Shown one piece after another: positions 25,948-34,681 of a DNA stretch of 64,000 nt (position 1 is the stretch's first letter; the number at the start of each line of letters is the position of its first letter). The notes below the pieces were generated by a model. It saw only the letters and a program-made list of their open reading frames with translations, made no database searches and had not been told where the DNA came from. The DNA comes from Flexivirga oryzae (GTDB taxonomy: Bacteria; Actinomycetota; Actinomycetes; Actinomycetales; Dermatophilaceae): assembly GCF_014190805.1 (NCBI RefSeq), contig NZ_JACHVQ010000001.1, positions 62,001-126,000 of the forward strand, written 5' to 3'. Both the position numbers and the translations under genes were made by a program.

Positions 25948-27239
25948 AGTGGTCATCCGGCATTGTCCGCGTGCCGATCGTTCTCTGGGCGGCTGTGCTC
26001 GTCGTGGTTTGTGTCGGGGTCGCGGTGTTGCAGGCGCGATACCCGGAGCACTCGAAGTTCCTGGTACTGAGCTGTTTCGCGATCGCGATCGGCTGTACCT
26101 CGCTGTTGCGGCTCACCCTGCTGGGTGGCCGCGTCGGCACCCCGGTGGCCGCCGCGATCGGTCTCAGCCTGGCGTTGTCGGGCCCCCAACCCTTCAGCAC
26201 CGGCGGACGGGCACCCGACTCCACCTGGGAGGTGCTGGCGACAGCAGTTATCGGACGCGCGTTGGGTGCGTTGCTCAGTTGGTGGCTCCTCTCCGATCGA
26301 CCCACGCCACTGTCACGCCTCGGTCCGTTGATCGCCGTGGTGGTGGCGGCCCTGCTCTACCGCGACGTGCCGTTCTTCTCCGGGGTCTCCGCCCTGGACA
26401 TGTACGGCGCGTGGGGCTCGCACCGCTGGCGCTCTGCAGCAGCGATGGCGGTGGCGGGGCTCGTTGCCGGGGTCGTGATGCTGGTCATCTCGGTGTATGT
26501 CCATCGCGGTGGTCGCTCGTTCCGGGCCGAGTTCGCCGAGGTCGCGCGGATCCAGGCAGCCCTCAATGCCGCGGTCGTGTCGACCTCGATCGCGATCGCT
26601 CTCGGCATGTCGGCCCTGGGCGTGCTCGCCATACCGCTGATGTCAGCACCCTTGGTGTTGCTGCGATTCGCGCTGCAGCAGCAGGCCGCGGTGATCGCCA
26701 CCAGGCGGCAGACGATCGCCGCGCTGGCGCAGCTGACCGACATCGCCGGTTACACACCGCCCGGGCACTCGGTCCGGGTTGCGCGACTGTCGCGGCGGAT
26801 CGGCCGGGAGCTGCACCTGACCGACCGGGAGCTCGACGAGTTGGAGGATGCGGCACGCCTGCACGACATCGGGCAGGTGTCGCTTGCTGCGCCGATCCCG
26901 GGTGGGGCGACGATCGACGTGGCGCCGGCCGACCAGCGCGGGATCGCCGACGAGGGCGCCCGCATCGTGCGGCGAACCGAGGTGCTCGACGGTGTCGCGG
27001 ACATCATCGAGTCGCAGGTGGTGCAGTTCAAACAGGTGCAGGAGCACGGCGAACTTGTCCCGCTCAGCGGCCGGATCATCAAGGTTTGCAACGCTTTCGA
27101 GGACCTGACCCGCGGCGACTCCGCCCTGCGGGAGGCTGCGATCGAGCGGCTGACCCTCGGCATCGGTTACGAATACGACCCGACGGTGCTCGACCTGCTG
27201 ATCAAGGTCACCGCGCCCGGCGCAAAACACCTGGGCTGA
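25944..27239 (+). CDS. Membrane HD-domain protein, degenerate partner of the preceding gene
   Basis: The 431-residue protein repeats the layout of its neighbour: hydrophobic helices in residues about 8-230, then an HD-like domain with LHDIGQ. The HHE/GYP elements are missing; the matching region reads IIESQVVQFKQVQEHGELVP, although the later IIKVCNAFEDLTRG corresponds to VLAVADAF. The start is the GTG at 25944, which overlaps the previous stop by 4 bp; the longer frame to 25794 lies inside the first gene. It probably arose by duplication and may be regulatory rather than catalytic. Confidence 0.72.
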   Translation: MKWSSGIVRVPIVLWAAVLVVVCVGVAVLQARYPEHSKFLVLSCFAIAIGCTSLLRLTLLGGRVGTPVAAAIGLSLALSGPQPFSTGGRAPDSTWEVLATAVIGRALGALLSWWLLSDRPTPLSRLGPLIAVVVAALLYRDVPFFSGVSALDMYGAWGSHRWRSAAAMAVAGLVAGVVMLVISVYVHRGGRSFRAEFAEVARIQAALNAAVVSTSIAIALGMSALGVLAIPLMSAPLVLLRFALQQQAAVIATRRQTIAALAQLTDIAGYTPPGHSVRVARLSRRIGRELHLTDRELDELEDAARLHDIGQVSLAAPIPGGATIDVAPADQRGIADEGARIVRRTEVLDGVADIIESQVVQFKQVQEHGELVPLSGRIIKVCNAFEDLTRGDSALREAAIERLTLGIGYEYDPTVLDLLIKVTAPGAKHLG

Positions 27240-27267
27240 GCGGGACCGTTGGCTCGCCGGTCGCGGG

Positions 27268-29067
27268 CTACGACGCGTCCAGGTGGATTCCGTACCCCTT
27301 GATCTTCCGGTAGATCGTCGCGCGCGACATACCCAACGCGATCGCGGCGAGCTCCTTGTTGCCGTCGTGCGTGTCGAGCGCCTCGACGATCGCATCCCGT
27401 TCGAGCGACTCCATCACGGTGAAGCGGCGCCGGCGCACCGACCGGCACTCGGGCGGCAGTTGGTCGACGTCGATGACGCCGGTGCGCCGCTGCCGCACCG
27501 CCCGCGAGAGCACCCGCCGCAGCTGCTCGACGTTGCCCTGCCACGGCATTCGCCGCAGCATGTTCATGGCGGCGTCCGAGATGGTCAGCTCCTGGTCGCG
27601 GGAGAAGCGCCTCGCGAAGTGATCGGCCAGCGGCGCCAGGTCGTCCAGGCGACGCCGCAGCGGTGGCACTTCGAGCGTGTGCGGGAAGTGCGGGAGCAGC
27701 TCGGCCTCGAGGGCGGCGCTGCGAGCGCCGGAGTCCATGGTGACGGCGACCCAGACGGGCGCCGGTGCGCCGGCTCGGCTCAGATGGGACATCAGCAACT
27801 CGGACAGGCCGCTGACCGCTTCGTCGGGTAGTTCGTGGGCCCGCCGCAGGATGAGCGTGCCGGGGCCGGGGTTGTCCAGTTCGTCGGCGACGGACTCCAA
27901 CCAGGCGTCCACCTCGGATGACGACGCCGGGTCCATCACCCGGATGTGCTCGGTCGGGCTGACCGCGAGATGCACGCCGGTCAACACGGCGAGTTTGCCG
28001 ACTCCGGGCTCGCCCTCCAGGACGAGCCATTCCCCACGGCGGCGGCTGTCCAGGGCGCCGCGGCAGACGCGCTGCCAGGGAGCGCTGGAGCCGACGACTC
28101 CGGGAAGGCGCACCGGCGGTGCCACTTTCGCCTCGCGCCGCCCGGCGACGGGCACCTGGGTCTGCACTCGTACGACGCCGCCGGCGTGCACCGAGGTGTC
28201 GGTGAACGCCGGCTCGTAGGCCAACCGGACGACCTGGCCGCTCGGCAGGTCGGCGAGCAGGGTCAGCGGCTCGGCCGAGCCTGCCGCATCGCCGACCCGG
28301 GCCAGCAGCGCGGACTGGTCCACCGCGTCGAACGACTGCTGGGTGTGTGCGTTCATGATCGTCAGCTCATTGCTGAGCGCCAGCACCGGTCCGGTGTTGT
28401 GCTGACAGGCGAGCAGGTAGTCGTGCATCAGCGCGACCTCGCGCTTGCTGACCCGCTCCAGCAGGCGGTCCTGGATCCGGCCCGCGACCGAGCGGGCGAA
28501 GCTCAGCAGCAACGTGTTGGCGTCACCCGCCCACGACGTCAGGTCGACGACCCCCATCAGCGCCGACGTCAGCGGGTGGATGATCGGCGCGCCGGCGCAG
28601 CCGAACACGCACAGGTCGCCCGCGAAGTGCTCACCGCCGAGCACCAGGGTGGGCCTGCGGGTCTCCAGTGCGGTGCCGATGCCGTTGGTGCCCACGGACG
28701 ACTCGGCGTAGGTGAACCCCGGGGCGAGCCGGCGGGTGTCGAGGCGGCGGACCAGCGAGTTGTCGCCGCAGATGCGATCCAGCACCACGCCCTGCGGGCC
28801 GGTCAGCAGCAGCGCGACCGGCTCGTCGGCGAGCTCGGCCGCGACGTCCTGGAGCACGGGCCGGGCACAGTCCAGCAGCAGGCTCTGCGCGTGGGGGCGC
28901 TCCACCTGCGCGGGCTCCACCCGGTCGGCGGCGACAGCGAGTTGCCGCGACCGAACCCAGGACGCTCGGATCTCGTCCCGCACGCCGATCCCGTCGGCGG
29001 AGCCTCCCTCGAGGAAGCGTTCGCGGGCCTTCATCAATGTCCGGCCCGACGAGGATCGAGAGGTCAT
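27268..29067 (-). CDS. mimR: AcoR/MimR-like activator of the diiron monooxygenase operon
   Basis: The 599-residue protein has an N-terminal GAF-like sensor region (about 40-210, with GFTYAESSVGTNGIGTAL), a central AAA-type domain (LVLEGEPGVGKLA as Walker A), and a C-terminal Fis-type helix-turn-helix (GNKELAAIALGMSRATIYRK). The GAFTGA loop needed to contact sigma-54 is absent, as expected in Actinobacteria that lack sigma-54. The ATG at 29067 is chosen for its AGAAGG site. It is divergent from prmA, as in mycobacterial mim clusters where MimR mediates acetone-responsive induction. Confidence 0.85.
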   Translation of the reverse strand: MTSRSSSGRTLMKARERFLEGGSADGIGVRDEIRASWVRSRQLAVAADRVEPAQVERPHAQSLLLDCARPVLQDVAAELADEPVALLLTGPQGVVLDRICGDNSLVRRLDTRRLAPGFTYAESSVGTNGIGTALETRRPTLVLGGEHFAGDLCVFGCAGAPIIHPLTSALMGVVDLTSWAGDANTLLLSFARSVAGRIQDRLLERVSKREVALMHDYLLACQHNTGPVLALSNELTIMNAHTQQSFDAVDQSALLARVGDAAGSAEPLTLLADLPSGQVVRLAYEPAFTDTSVHAGGVVRVQTQVPVAGRREAKVAPPVRLPGVVGSSAPWQRVCRGALDSRRRGEWLVLEGEPGVGKLAVLTGVHLAVSPTEHIRVMDPASSSEVDAWLESVADELDNPGPGTLILRRAHELPDEAVSGLSELLMSHLSRAGAPAPVWVAVTMDSGARSAALEAELLPHFPHTLEVPPLRRRLDDLAPLADHFARRFSRDQELTISDAAMNMLRRMPWQGNVEQLRRVLSRAVRQRRTGVIDVDQLPPECRSVRRRRFTVMESLERDAIVEALDTHDGNKELAAIALGMSRATIYRKIKGYGIHLDAS

Positions 29068-29169
29068 ACCTTCTCTCCATTGCTGAGACACCGCGGTCCG
29101 GACGGCCGCGGCGGCGGTGCTCTACGCCTTCGTCAAGGGTAGACGCGATTCCGGCGGAAACGTGGCCAA

Positions 29170-29182
29170 TCTCACATTGAGA
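29170..29182. promoter_or_regulatory. Palindrome TCTCA-N3-TGAGA upstream of prmA
   Basis: TCTCACATTGAGA is a perfect 5-bp inverted repeat with a 3-bp spacer in the mimR-prmA gap. Its end lies 109 bp before the prmA ATG. The same palindrome, TCTCAGATTGAGA, ends exactly 109 bp before the NRAMP ATG at the far end of the island. It is a good candidate for the MimR binding site; that assignment is inferred. Confidence 0.6.
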
Positions 29183-29290
29183 CGCCCACCGCCCCGGATC
29201 GGCAGTTGTATCTACGCCACGGGCAGAGCCCAACTCCCGCAGGGCCGGCCGCCGACCGGTCGGCCGCATTCCAAGGAGGCACCAGAGCCA

Positions 29291-30925
29291 ATGAGCAGAC
29301 AGAGCCTGACCAAGGCCCACGCAAAGATTTCGGAGCTGACCTGGGAGCCGACATTCGCGACTCCCGCCACCCGGTTCGGCACCGACTACACCTTCGAGAA
29401 GGCACCCAAGAAGGACCCGCTGAAGCAGATCATGCGGTCCTACTTCCCCATGGAGGAGGAGAAGGACAACCGCGTCTTCGGCGCCATGGACGGCGCCATC
29501 CGCGGCAACATGTTCCGCCAGGTCCAGCAGCGCTGGCTGGAGTGGCAGAAGCTGTTCCTGTCCATCATTCCGTTCCCGGAGATCTCCGCGGCCCGCGCGA
29601 TGCCGATGGCCATCGACGCGGTCCCGAACCCGGAGATCCACAACGGTCTTGCGGTCCAGATGATCGACGAGGTGCGTCACTCGACGATCCAGATGAACCT
29701 CAAGAAGCTGTACATGAACAACTACATCGACCCGGCCGGTTTCGACATGACCGAGAAGGCGTTCGCGAACAACTACGCGGGCACCATCGGCCGGCAGTTC
29801 GGTGAGGGCTTCATCACCGGTGACGCGATCACCGCGGCAAACATCTACCTGACGGTTGTCGCCGAAACCGCTTTCACCAACACGCTTTTCGTGGCCATGC
29901 CCGACGAGGCGGCGGCCAACGGCGACTACCTGCTGCCGACGGTCTTCCACTCGGTCCAGTCGGACGAGTCGCGGCACATCAGCAACGGTTACTCGATCCT
30001 GCTGATGGCGTTGGCCGACGAGCGCAACCGTCCGCTGCTCGAGCGCGACCTGCGCTACGCGTGGTGGAACAACCACTGCGTGGTCGACGCCGCCATCGGC
30101 ACGTTCATCGAGTACGGCACCAAGGACCGGCGCAAGGACCGCGAGTCGTATGCCGAGATGTGGCGCCGCTGGATCTACGACGACTACTACCGCAGCTACC
30201 TGCTGCCGCTGGAGAAGTACGGCCTCGTCATACCGCACGACCTGGTGGAGGAGGCGTGGAACCGGATCACCAACAAGTTCTACGTCCACGAGGTGGCCCG
30301 CTTCTTCGCGACCGGCTGGCCGGTGAACTACTGGCGGATCGACCCGATGACCGACAAGGACTTCGAGTGGTTCGAGGAGAAGTACCCCGGCTGGTACTCG
30401 CGGTTCGGCAAGTGGTGGGAGAACTACAACCGGCTGAAGTACCCGGGCAAGAACAAGCCGATCGCGTTCGAGAACGTGGGTTACGAGTACCCGCACCGTT
30501 GCTGGACCTGCATGGTGCCGTGCCTCATCCGTGAGGACATGGTGGTCGACAAGGTCGACGACCAGTGGCGCACCTACTGCTCCGAGACCTGCGCGTGGAC
30601 CGACAAGGTCGCGTTCCGGTCGGAGTACGAGGGCCGCGACACCCCGAACATGGGCCGGCTGACCGGCCACCGGGAGTGGGAGACGCTGCACCACGACAAG
30701 GACCTGGCGGAGATCGTCCAGGACCTGGGCTACGTGCGGGACGACGGCAAGACGATCATCGGCCAGCCGCACCTGGACCTGGACGACCCGAAGAAGTTGT
30801 GGACGCTGGACGACTTCAAGGGCATCCGGTTCATGAGCCCCAACGTGACGCTCAACCAGATGTCCGACCAGGAGCGCGAGGAGTGGGCCGCGGCATACCG
30901 CGCCAACGACAACGTCAGCTTCTGA
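29291..30925 (+). CDS. prmA: Propane/phenol-type diiron monooxygenase, hydroxylase large subunit
   Basis: This 544-residue subunit (PrmA, MimA in mycobacteria) carries the carboxylate-bridged diiron centre of soluble bacterial multicomponent monooxygenases. Likely ligands are Glu97 (FPEIS), Glu127 and His130 (DEVRH), Glu192 (VAETAF), and Glu226 and His229 (SDESRH). A C-terminal zinc-like Cys set is seen at CWTCMVPC and YCSETC. The enzyme hydroxylates short alkanes (typically propane to 2-propanol) and, in mycobacteria, phenol and ketones. The start follows AAGGAGG at 29274-29280. Substrate is inferred from the family. Confidence 0.95.
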   Translation: MSRQSLTKAHAKISELTWEPTFATPATRFGTDYTFEKAPKKDPLKQIMRSYFPMEEEKDNRVFGAMDGAIRGNMFRQVQQRWLEWQKLFLSIIPFPEISAARAMPMAIDAVPNPEIHNGLAVQMIDEVRHSTIQMNLKKLYMNNYIDPAGFDMTEKAFANNYAGTIGRQFGEGFITGDAITAANIYLTVVAETAFTNTLFVAMPDEAAANGDYLLPTVFHSVQSDESRHISNGYSILLMALADERNRPLLERDLRYAWWNNHCVVDAAIGTFIEYGTKDRRKDRESYAEMWRRWIYDDYYRSYLLPLEKYGLVIPHDLVEEAWNRITNKFYVHEVARFFATGWPVNYWRIDPMTDKDFEWFEEKYPGWYSRFGKWWENYNRLKYPGKNKPIAFENVGYEYPHRCWTCMVPCLIREDMVVDKVDDQWRTYCSETCAWTDKVAFRSEYEGRDTPNMGRLTGHREWETLHHDKDLAEIVQDLGYVRDDGKTIIGQPHLDLDDPKKLWTLDDFKGIRFMSPNVTLNQMSDQEREEWAAAYRANDNVSF

Positions 30926-30938
30926 TCCACCTGCAGGT

Positions 30939-30973
30939 GGTGGTGCGTCCCGTGCGCAGCGGGACGCACCACC
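30939..30973 (+). other. Perfect 14-bp stem-loop in the prmA-prmB gap
   Basis: GGTGGTGCGTCCC at 30939-30951 pairs perfectly with GGGACGCACCACC at 30961-30973, and one further G-C pair closes the 7-base loop. It lies 14 bp after the prmA stop and is not followed by a T-run. It could protect the prmA message 3' end or reduce read-through, giving more hydroxylase than reductase. Confidence 0.75.
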
Positions 30974-31009
30974 CCGGCACCCATCACATCCCGAGGCAGG
31001 AGAACGGCC

Positions 31010-32056
31010 GTGGCCGACACTCACCGCATCAACTTCGAGCCCGTCGACATCGAGATGGAGGTCGGCGAGGACGAGAAGATCCTGGATGCAGCATTCCGTC
31101 AGGGCATTCACCTGATGCACGGCTGTCGCGAGGGGCAGTGCTCCGCGTGCAAGTCCTACATCCTCGACGGCGACATCCAGATGGAGCGCTATTCGACCTT
31201 CGCGTGCAACGACGCCGAGGTCGAGGAGGGCTACGTACTGCTGTGCCGGGCGCACGCGTTCAGCGACTGCACCATCGAGCTGCTCAACTTCGACGAGGAC
31301 GAGCTGCTCAACTCGGCGCCGCTGCAGGACGTGGAGACCGAGGTCGTGGAGTTGACCGAACACACCCATGACATCGTCGGGCTCAAACTGCGCGCGGTGT
31401 CGCCGGCCACGTACGACTTCAAGTCGGGCCAGTACTCCGACCTGATGATCCCGGGCACGGACGAGCACCGGTCGTTCTCGATGGCGACGACGCCGACCAA
31501 CGCCGACCACGTCGAGTTCCTCATCAAGAAGTACCCGGGCGGCAAGTTCTCGACGTTGCTGGACGACGGGATCACGGTCGGCGACAAGATTCAGCTGAAG
31601 GGCCCCTACGGGAACTTCACCCTCAAGAACGGGCATGTCCTGCCGATCGTGCTGATCGGTGGTGGCGCGGGTATGGCGCCGGTCCTGGCGCTGTTGCGGC
31701 ACATGAGCGAGACCGAGGACACCCGGCGAGTGCGCTTCTACTACGGGGCGCGCACGGTCCAGGACCTGTTCTACCTGGAGGAGATCAAGGCACTCGGGGA
31801 GCGGCTGGCGGACTTCGAATTCGTCGTCGCACTCTCCGAATCGACCGATGGCGCCGACGAGCTCGGAGTCATCGCCGAGAGCGGCATGGTCACCACGGTG
31901 GTCGAGGCGCGGGAGCCCGAGTTGCGCAAGACCGAGGTCTACCTGTGCGGTCCGCCGCCGATGGTCGACGCGGCACTCGAACTCGCGGCGCAGCAGGCCG
32001 TCCCGGGCGACCAGATCTTCTTCGACAAGTTCGAGAGCCCGATCAGCGCCGAATGA
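31010..32056 (+). CDS. prmB: Monooxygenase reductase component (2Fe-2S, FAD, NADH)
   Basis: The 348-residue protein has an N-terminal plant-type ferredoxin domain with cysteines 39, 44, 47 and 79 (GCREGQCSAC, LLCR), then an FAD-binding barrel (HRSFSMA) and an NAD-binding domain (GGGAGMAPVLALLRH, LCGPPPMVDA). It passes electrons from NADH to the diiron hydroxylase. The GTG start at 31010 is supported by GGCAGGAG upstream. Order prmA-B-C-D is that of the propane monooxygenase type. Confidence 0.95.
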   Translation: MADTHRINFEPVDIEMEVGEDEKILDAAFRQGIHLMHGCREGQCSACKSYILDGDIQMERYSTFACNDAEVEEGYVLLCRAHAFSDCTIELLNFDEDELLNSAPLQDVETEVVELTEHTHDIVGLKLRAVSPATYDFKSGQYSDLMIPGTDEHRSFSMATTPTNADHVEFLIKKYPGGKFSTLLDDGITVGDKIQLKGPYGNFTLKNGHVLPIVLIGGGAGMAPVLALLRHMSETEDTRRVRFYYGARTVQDLFYLEEIKALGERLADFEFVVALSESTDGADELGVIAESGMVTTVVEAREPELRKTEVYLCGPPPMVDAALELAAQQAVPGDQIFFDKFESPISAE

Positions 32057-32123
32057 TCAGGCGCCGCAACGGATTGCGCTGGGCGTGAGCCCGAAAACCC
32101 ACAACAGATGGAGTTGACAGATT

Positions 32124-33230
32124 ATGGCGGACATCACCGACCAGAAGGAACGGAGCTTTCCGAAGATCGAGTTCACCGACTCGGAGGCCGGAGCCCTGAC
32201 CTTCCCCAGCTCGAAGAGCCGGACCTACAACTACTTCAAGCCGGCCAAGCTGCGGGCCACGATGTACGAAGACGTGACCGTCGACGTCCAGCCGGACCCC
32301 GCCCGCTACCTGACGCAGGGCTGGATCTACGGATTCGGCAACGGCCCCGGCGGCTACCCGCACGACTGGACGGCCGCGAAATCGTCCAACTGGCACCAGT
32401 TCCTCGACCCCAACGAGGAGTGGGAGCAGACGATCTACCGCAACAACTCGGCGGTCGTCCGTCAAGTGTCCCTCTGTCTGGAGAACGCCAAGCGTGCGGG
32501 CGCGTACAACCACTGGAACCACCCGTGGAGCAACTTCATCGCGCGCAACCTCGGGGCCTGGATGCACGCCGAGAACGGTATGGCGCTGCACGTCTTCACC
32601 TCGATCCAGCGGTCCTGCCCGACCAACATGATCAACAACGCCGTCGCGGTGAACGCGGCCCACAAGATGCGCTTCGCCCAGGACCTGGCGTTGTTCAACC
32701 TCGACCTGTCCGAGTCGGAGCTGGACTTCGACGGTGACGCGCACCGCGAGGTCTGGCAGAACGCCGCCGAGTGGCAGCCGACGCGCAAGGTGGTCGAGGA
32801 ACTCACCGCGACCGGTGACTGGGCCGAGTTGCTGTTCGCCACCAACGTCGTGTTCGAGCAACTCGTCGGGCAGCTGTTCCGCAGCGAACTGGTCATGCAG
32901 ATCGCGGCGAAGAACGGTGACTACATCACGCCCACCATCGTCGGGACGGGCGAGAACGACTACAACCGCGACTCCGCCTACACCCGCGCGCTGTTCCAGA
33001 TGCTGGTGCGGGACGAGGAGAACGGCGCGGCCAACAAGGAGCTGTTCAACGGCTGGCTCGCCGTCTGGGTCCCCAAGTGCCTGGACGCCGCCACCGCCCT
33101 GCAACCCATCTGGTCACAGCCGGCCGACAAGGTGCGCACGTTCGCCGAGTCGCTGGACGCGGCCAAGGAGAAGTTCAGTCAGCTGCTCGAGGAGATCGGC
33201 CTCGACATACCCAAGGAGTTGAACAAGTGA
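32124..33230 (+). CDS. prmC: Diiron monooxygenase, hydroxylase small subunit
   Basis: The 368-residue protein is the beta subunit of the hydroxylase; it has the ferritin-like helical fold without a metal site and stabilises PrmA. Segments such as RTYNYFKPAKLRATMYEDVT and WDLFLA-like helices around NMINNAVAVNAAHKMRFAQD fit the family. It lies 67 bp after prmB and overlaps prmD by 4 bp (GTGA). Confidence 0.93.
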   Translation: MADITDQKERSFPKIEFTDSEAGALTFPSSKSRTYNYFKPAKLRATMYEDVTVDVQPDPARYLTQGWIYGFGNGPGGYPHDWTAAKSSNWHQFLDPNEEWEQTIYRNNSAVVRQVSLCLENAKRAGAYNHWNHPWSNFIARNLGAWMHAENGMALHVFTSIQRSCPTNMINNAVAVNAAHKMRFAQDLALFNLDLSESELDFDGDAHREVWQNAAEWQPTRKVVEELTATGDWAELLFATNVVFEQLVGQLFRSELVMQIAAKNGDYITPTIVGTGENDYNRDSAYTRALFQMLVRDEENGAANKELFNGWLAVWVPKCLDAATALQPIWSQPADKVRTFAESLDAAKEKFSQLLEEIGLDIPKELNK

Positions 33231-33571
33231 GTATGCAGTTCGGTTCGGAGGCCTCGTTCTCCAACATGTGTGGCGTCACCCTGATGAACACCCCGATCGG
33301 CCGCGTCGTCGCGCAGGTCATGGGCGGCAAGGACGGGGTCGAACTCGTCGAGTACCCGTCGATGATCCGGGTCGACGGCACCAAGGTGCTCGACTTCGAC
33401 TACGAGGAGCTGACCGACGCCCTCGGTGAGGAGTTCGACGGATCGATCTTCGAGGAGATCAGCTCCACCCACTACGGGCGGATGGTGCACCTCGACGACC
33501 GGACGCTGCTGTTCGCCAGCCCGGAGGACGCGGCCGAGTACATCGGCTTCGACCTGACCGCAGCCGGCTGA
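33227..33571 (+). CDS. prmD: Monooxygenase coupling (effector) protein
   Basis: The 114-residue protein belongs to the MmoB/DmpM effector family that binds the hydroxylase and gates substrate and electron entry. It contains CGVTLMNTPIGRVVAQVM and YPSMIRVDGTKVLDFDYEEL. The GTG at 33227 is preferred to the ATG at 33233 because AAGGAG at 33213-33218 is 8 nt away and the GTGA overlap couples it to prmC. Confidence 0.92.
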   Translation: MSMQFGSEASFSNMCGVTLMNTPIGRVVAQVMGGKDGVELVEYPSMIRVDGTKVLDFDYEELTDALGEEFDGSIFEEISSTHYGRMVHLDDRTLLFASPEDAAEYIGFDLTAAG

Positions 33572-33578
33572 CTCAACT

Positions 33579-33614
33579 CTCCCCGGGGGTGGACGGCAGG
33601 GCCGCCCCCGGGGA
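33579..33614 (+). other. Stem-loop between prmD and the amidohydrolase gene
   Basis: CTCCCCGGGGG at 33579-33589 pairs with CCCCCGGGGAG at 33604-33614 around a 14-base loop, 7 bp after the prmD stop. There is no T-run, so it may be a weak terminator or an RNA processing element that lowers expression of the downstream accessory genes. Confidence 0.65.
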
Positions 33615-33667
33615 GCACCACCCTGCCCTGTCGCACCAAATGAAACTCTGCTGAATCGAGGAACATC

Positions 33668-34681
33668 ATGTACGAGAAGGATGGCGAGAAGTACTTCGTG
33701 GTGGACGGTCACATCCACTTCTGGGACGGCTCGGACGAGAACTGCAAGAACAAGTATGGCCACCAGTTCATCGAGTGTTTCTACGGTTACAGCAGTGCCC
33801 TGACACCGCCCGAATACCTCTGGGACTACAAGAAATACCAGAAGTACACCGAGGCAGACGTCATGCACGACGTCTTCGAGATCGGGTATGCCGATCACGC
33901 GATTCTGAACAGCGTCCACCTGTGGGACTTCTTCCACCACGGCTTCGACCGGGAGGCCGACGCGTGGGCGCTCACCCAGAACGCCGGCGGCAAGATCACC
34001 ATGAACGGCACCTGGGACGCGCGGGACGGTGACGAGGGGATCAAACAACTGGAGGCCGACGCCAAGCGGTTCGACCTGCAGGGCGTGAAGATCTACACCG
34101 CCGCGTGGAAGGGCGACTCGCGCGGCTTCAAGATGAGCGACCCGGAGGCCTACCGCTACCTGGAGAAGTGTCAGGAGCTGGGCATCAAGAACATCCACGT
34201 GCACAAGGGCCCCACCCTGACGCCGCTGGACAAGGACGCGTTCGACGTCTCCGACATCGACCACTGCGCCACCGACTTCCAGGACCTCAACTTCATTGTC
34301 GAGCACTGCGGTCTGCCGCGGCTGGAGGACTTCTGCTGGATCGCCACCCAGGAGGCCAACGTCTACGCCGGCCTCTCGGTGGTGATGCCGTTCATCCACA
34401 CCCGGCCGCACTACTTCGGTGACGTCATCGGCGAGCTGCTCTACTGGCTGGACGAGGACCGCCTCATCTTCTCCTCCGACTACGCGCTGTGGCAGCCCAA
34501 GTGGCTGATCGAGAAGTTCGTCGACTTCAACTACTTCCCGGACCAGACCGAGTATCCGGAGCTGACCACCGACGTGAAGAAGAAGATCCTCGGGCTCAAC
34601 GTCGCCAAGCTCTACCCGAAGACGATCACCGTCCCGGAGCAGTTCCAGCTGTCCGCCGCCGAGCCCGTGCTGCAGCCATGA
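33668..34681 (+). CDS. Amidohydrolase-family metal-dependent hydrolase of the monooxygenase operon
   Basis: The 337-residue TIM-barrel protein has His15-x-His17 in VDGHIHFWDG, further metal or active-site candidates HVHKGPTL, IVEHCG, and the final SSDYALWQPKW aspartate. It resembles the amidohydrolase_2 proteins that regularly follow the coupling protein in mim/prm operons. The reaction is not known; a decarboxylase- or hydrolase-type step on a pathway intermediate or a role in enzyme assembly are both possible. The stop overlaps the next start (ATGA). Confidence 0.85.
   Translation: MYEKDGEKYFVVDGHIHFWDGSDENCKNKYGHQFIECFYGYSSALTPPEYLWDYKKYQKYTEADVMHDVFEIGYADHAILNSVHLWDFFHHGFDREADAWALTQNAGGKITMNGTWDARDGDEGIKQLEADAKRFDLQGVKIYTAAWKGDSRGFKMSDPEAYRYLEKCQELGIKNIHVHKGPTLTPLDKDAFDVSDIDHCATDFQDLNFIVEHCGLPRLEDFCWIATQEANVYAGLSVVMPFIHTRPHYFGDVIGELLYWLDEDRLIFSSDYALWQPKWLIEKFVDFNYFPDQTEYPELTTDVKKKILGLNVAKLYPKTITVPEQFQLSAAEPVLQP

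Noticed and set aside
27268..29290. Sigma-54 dependent promoter and activator for prmA
   Set aside because: The activator lacks the GAFTGA loop, and no GG-N10-GC type -24/-12 element was evident; sigma-54 is not expected in Actinobacteria.
28631..31702. A 1023-codon open frame on the minus strand across mimR and prmA
   Set aside because: It lies antisense to prmA and prmB and out of frame with mimR, has the biased, low-complexity composition typical of high-GC shadow frames, and both real genes have clear family motifs.
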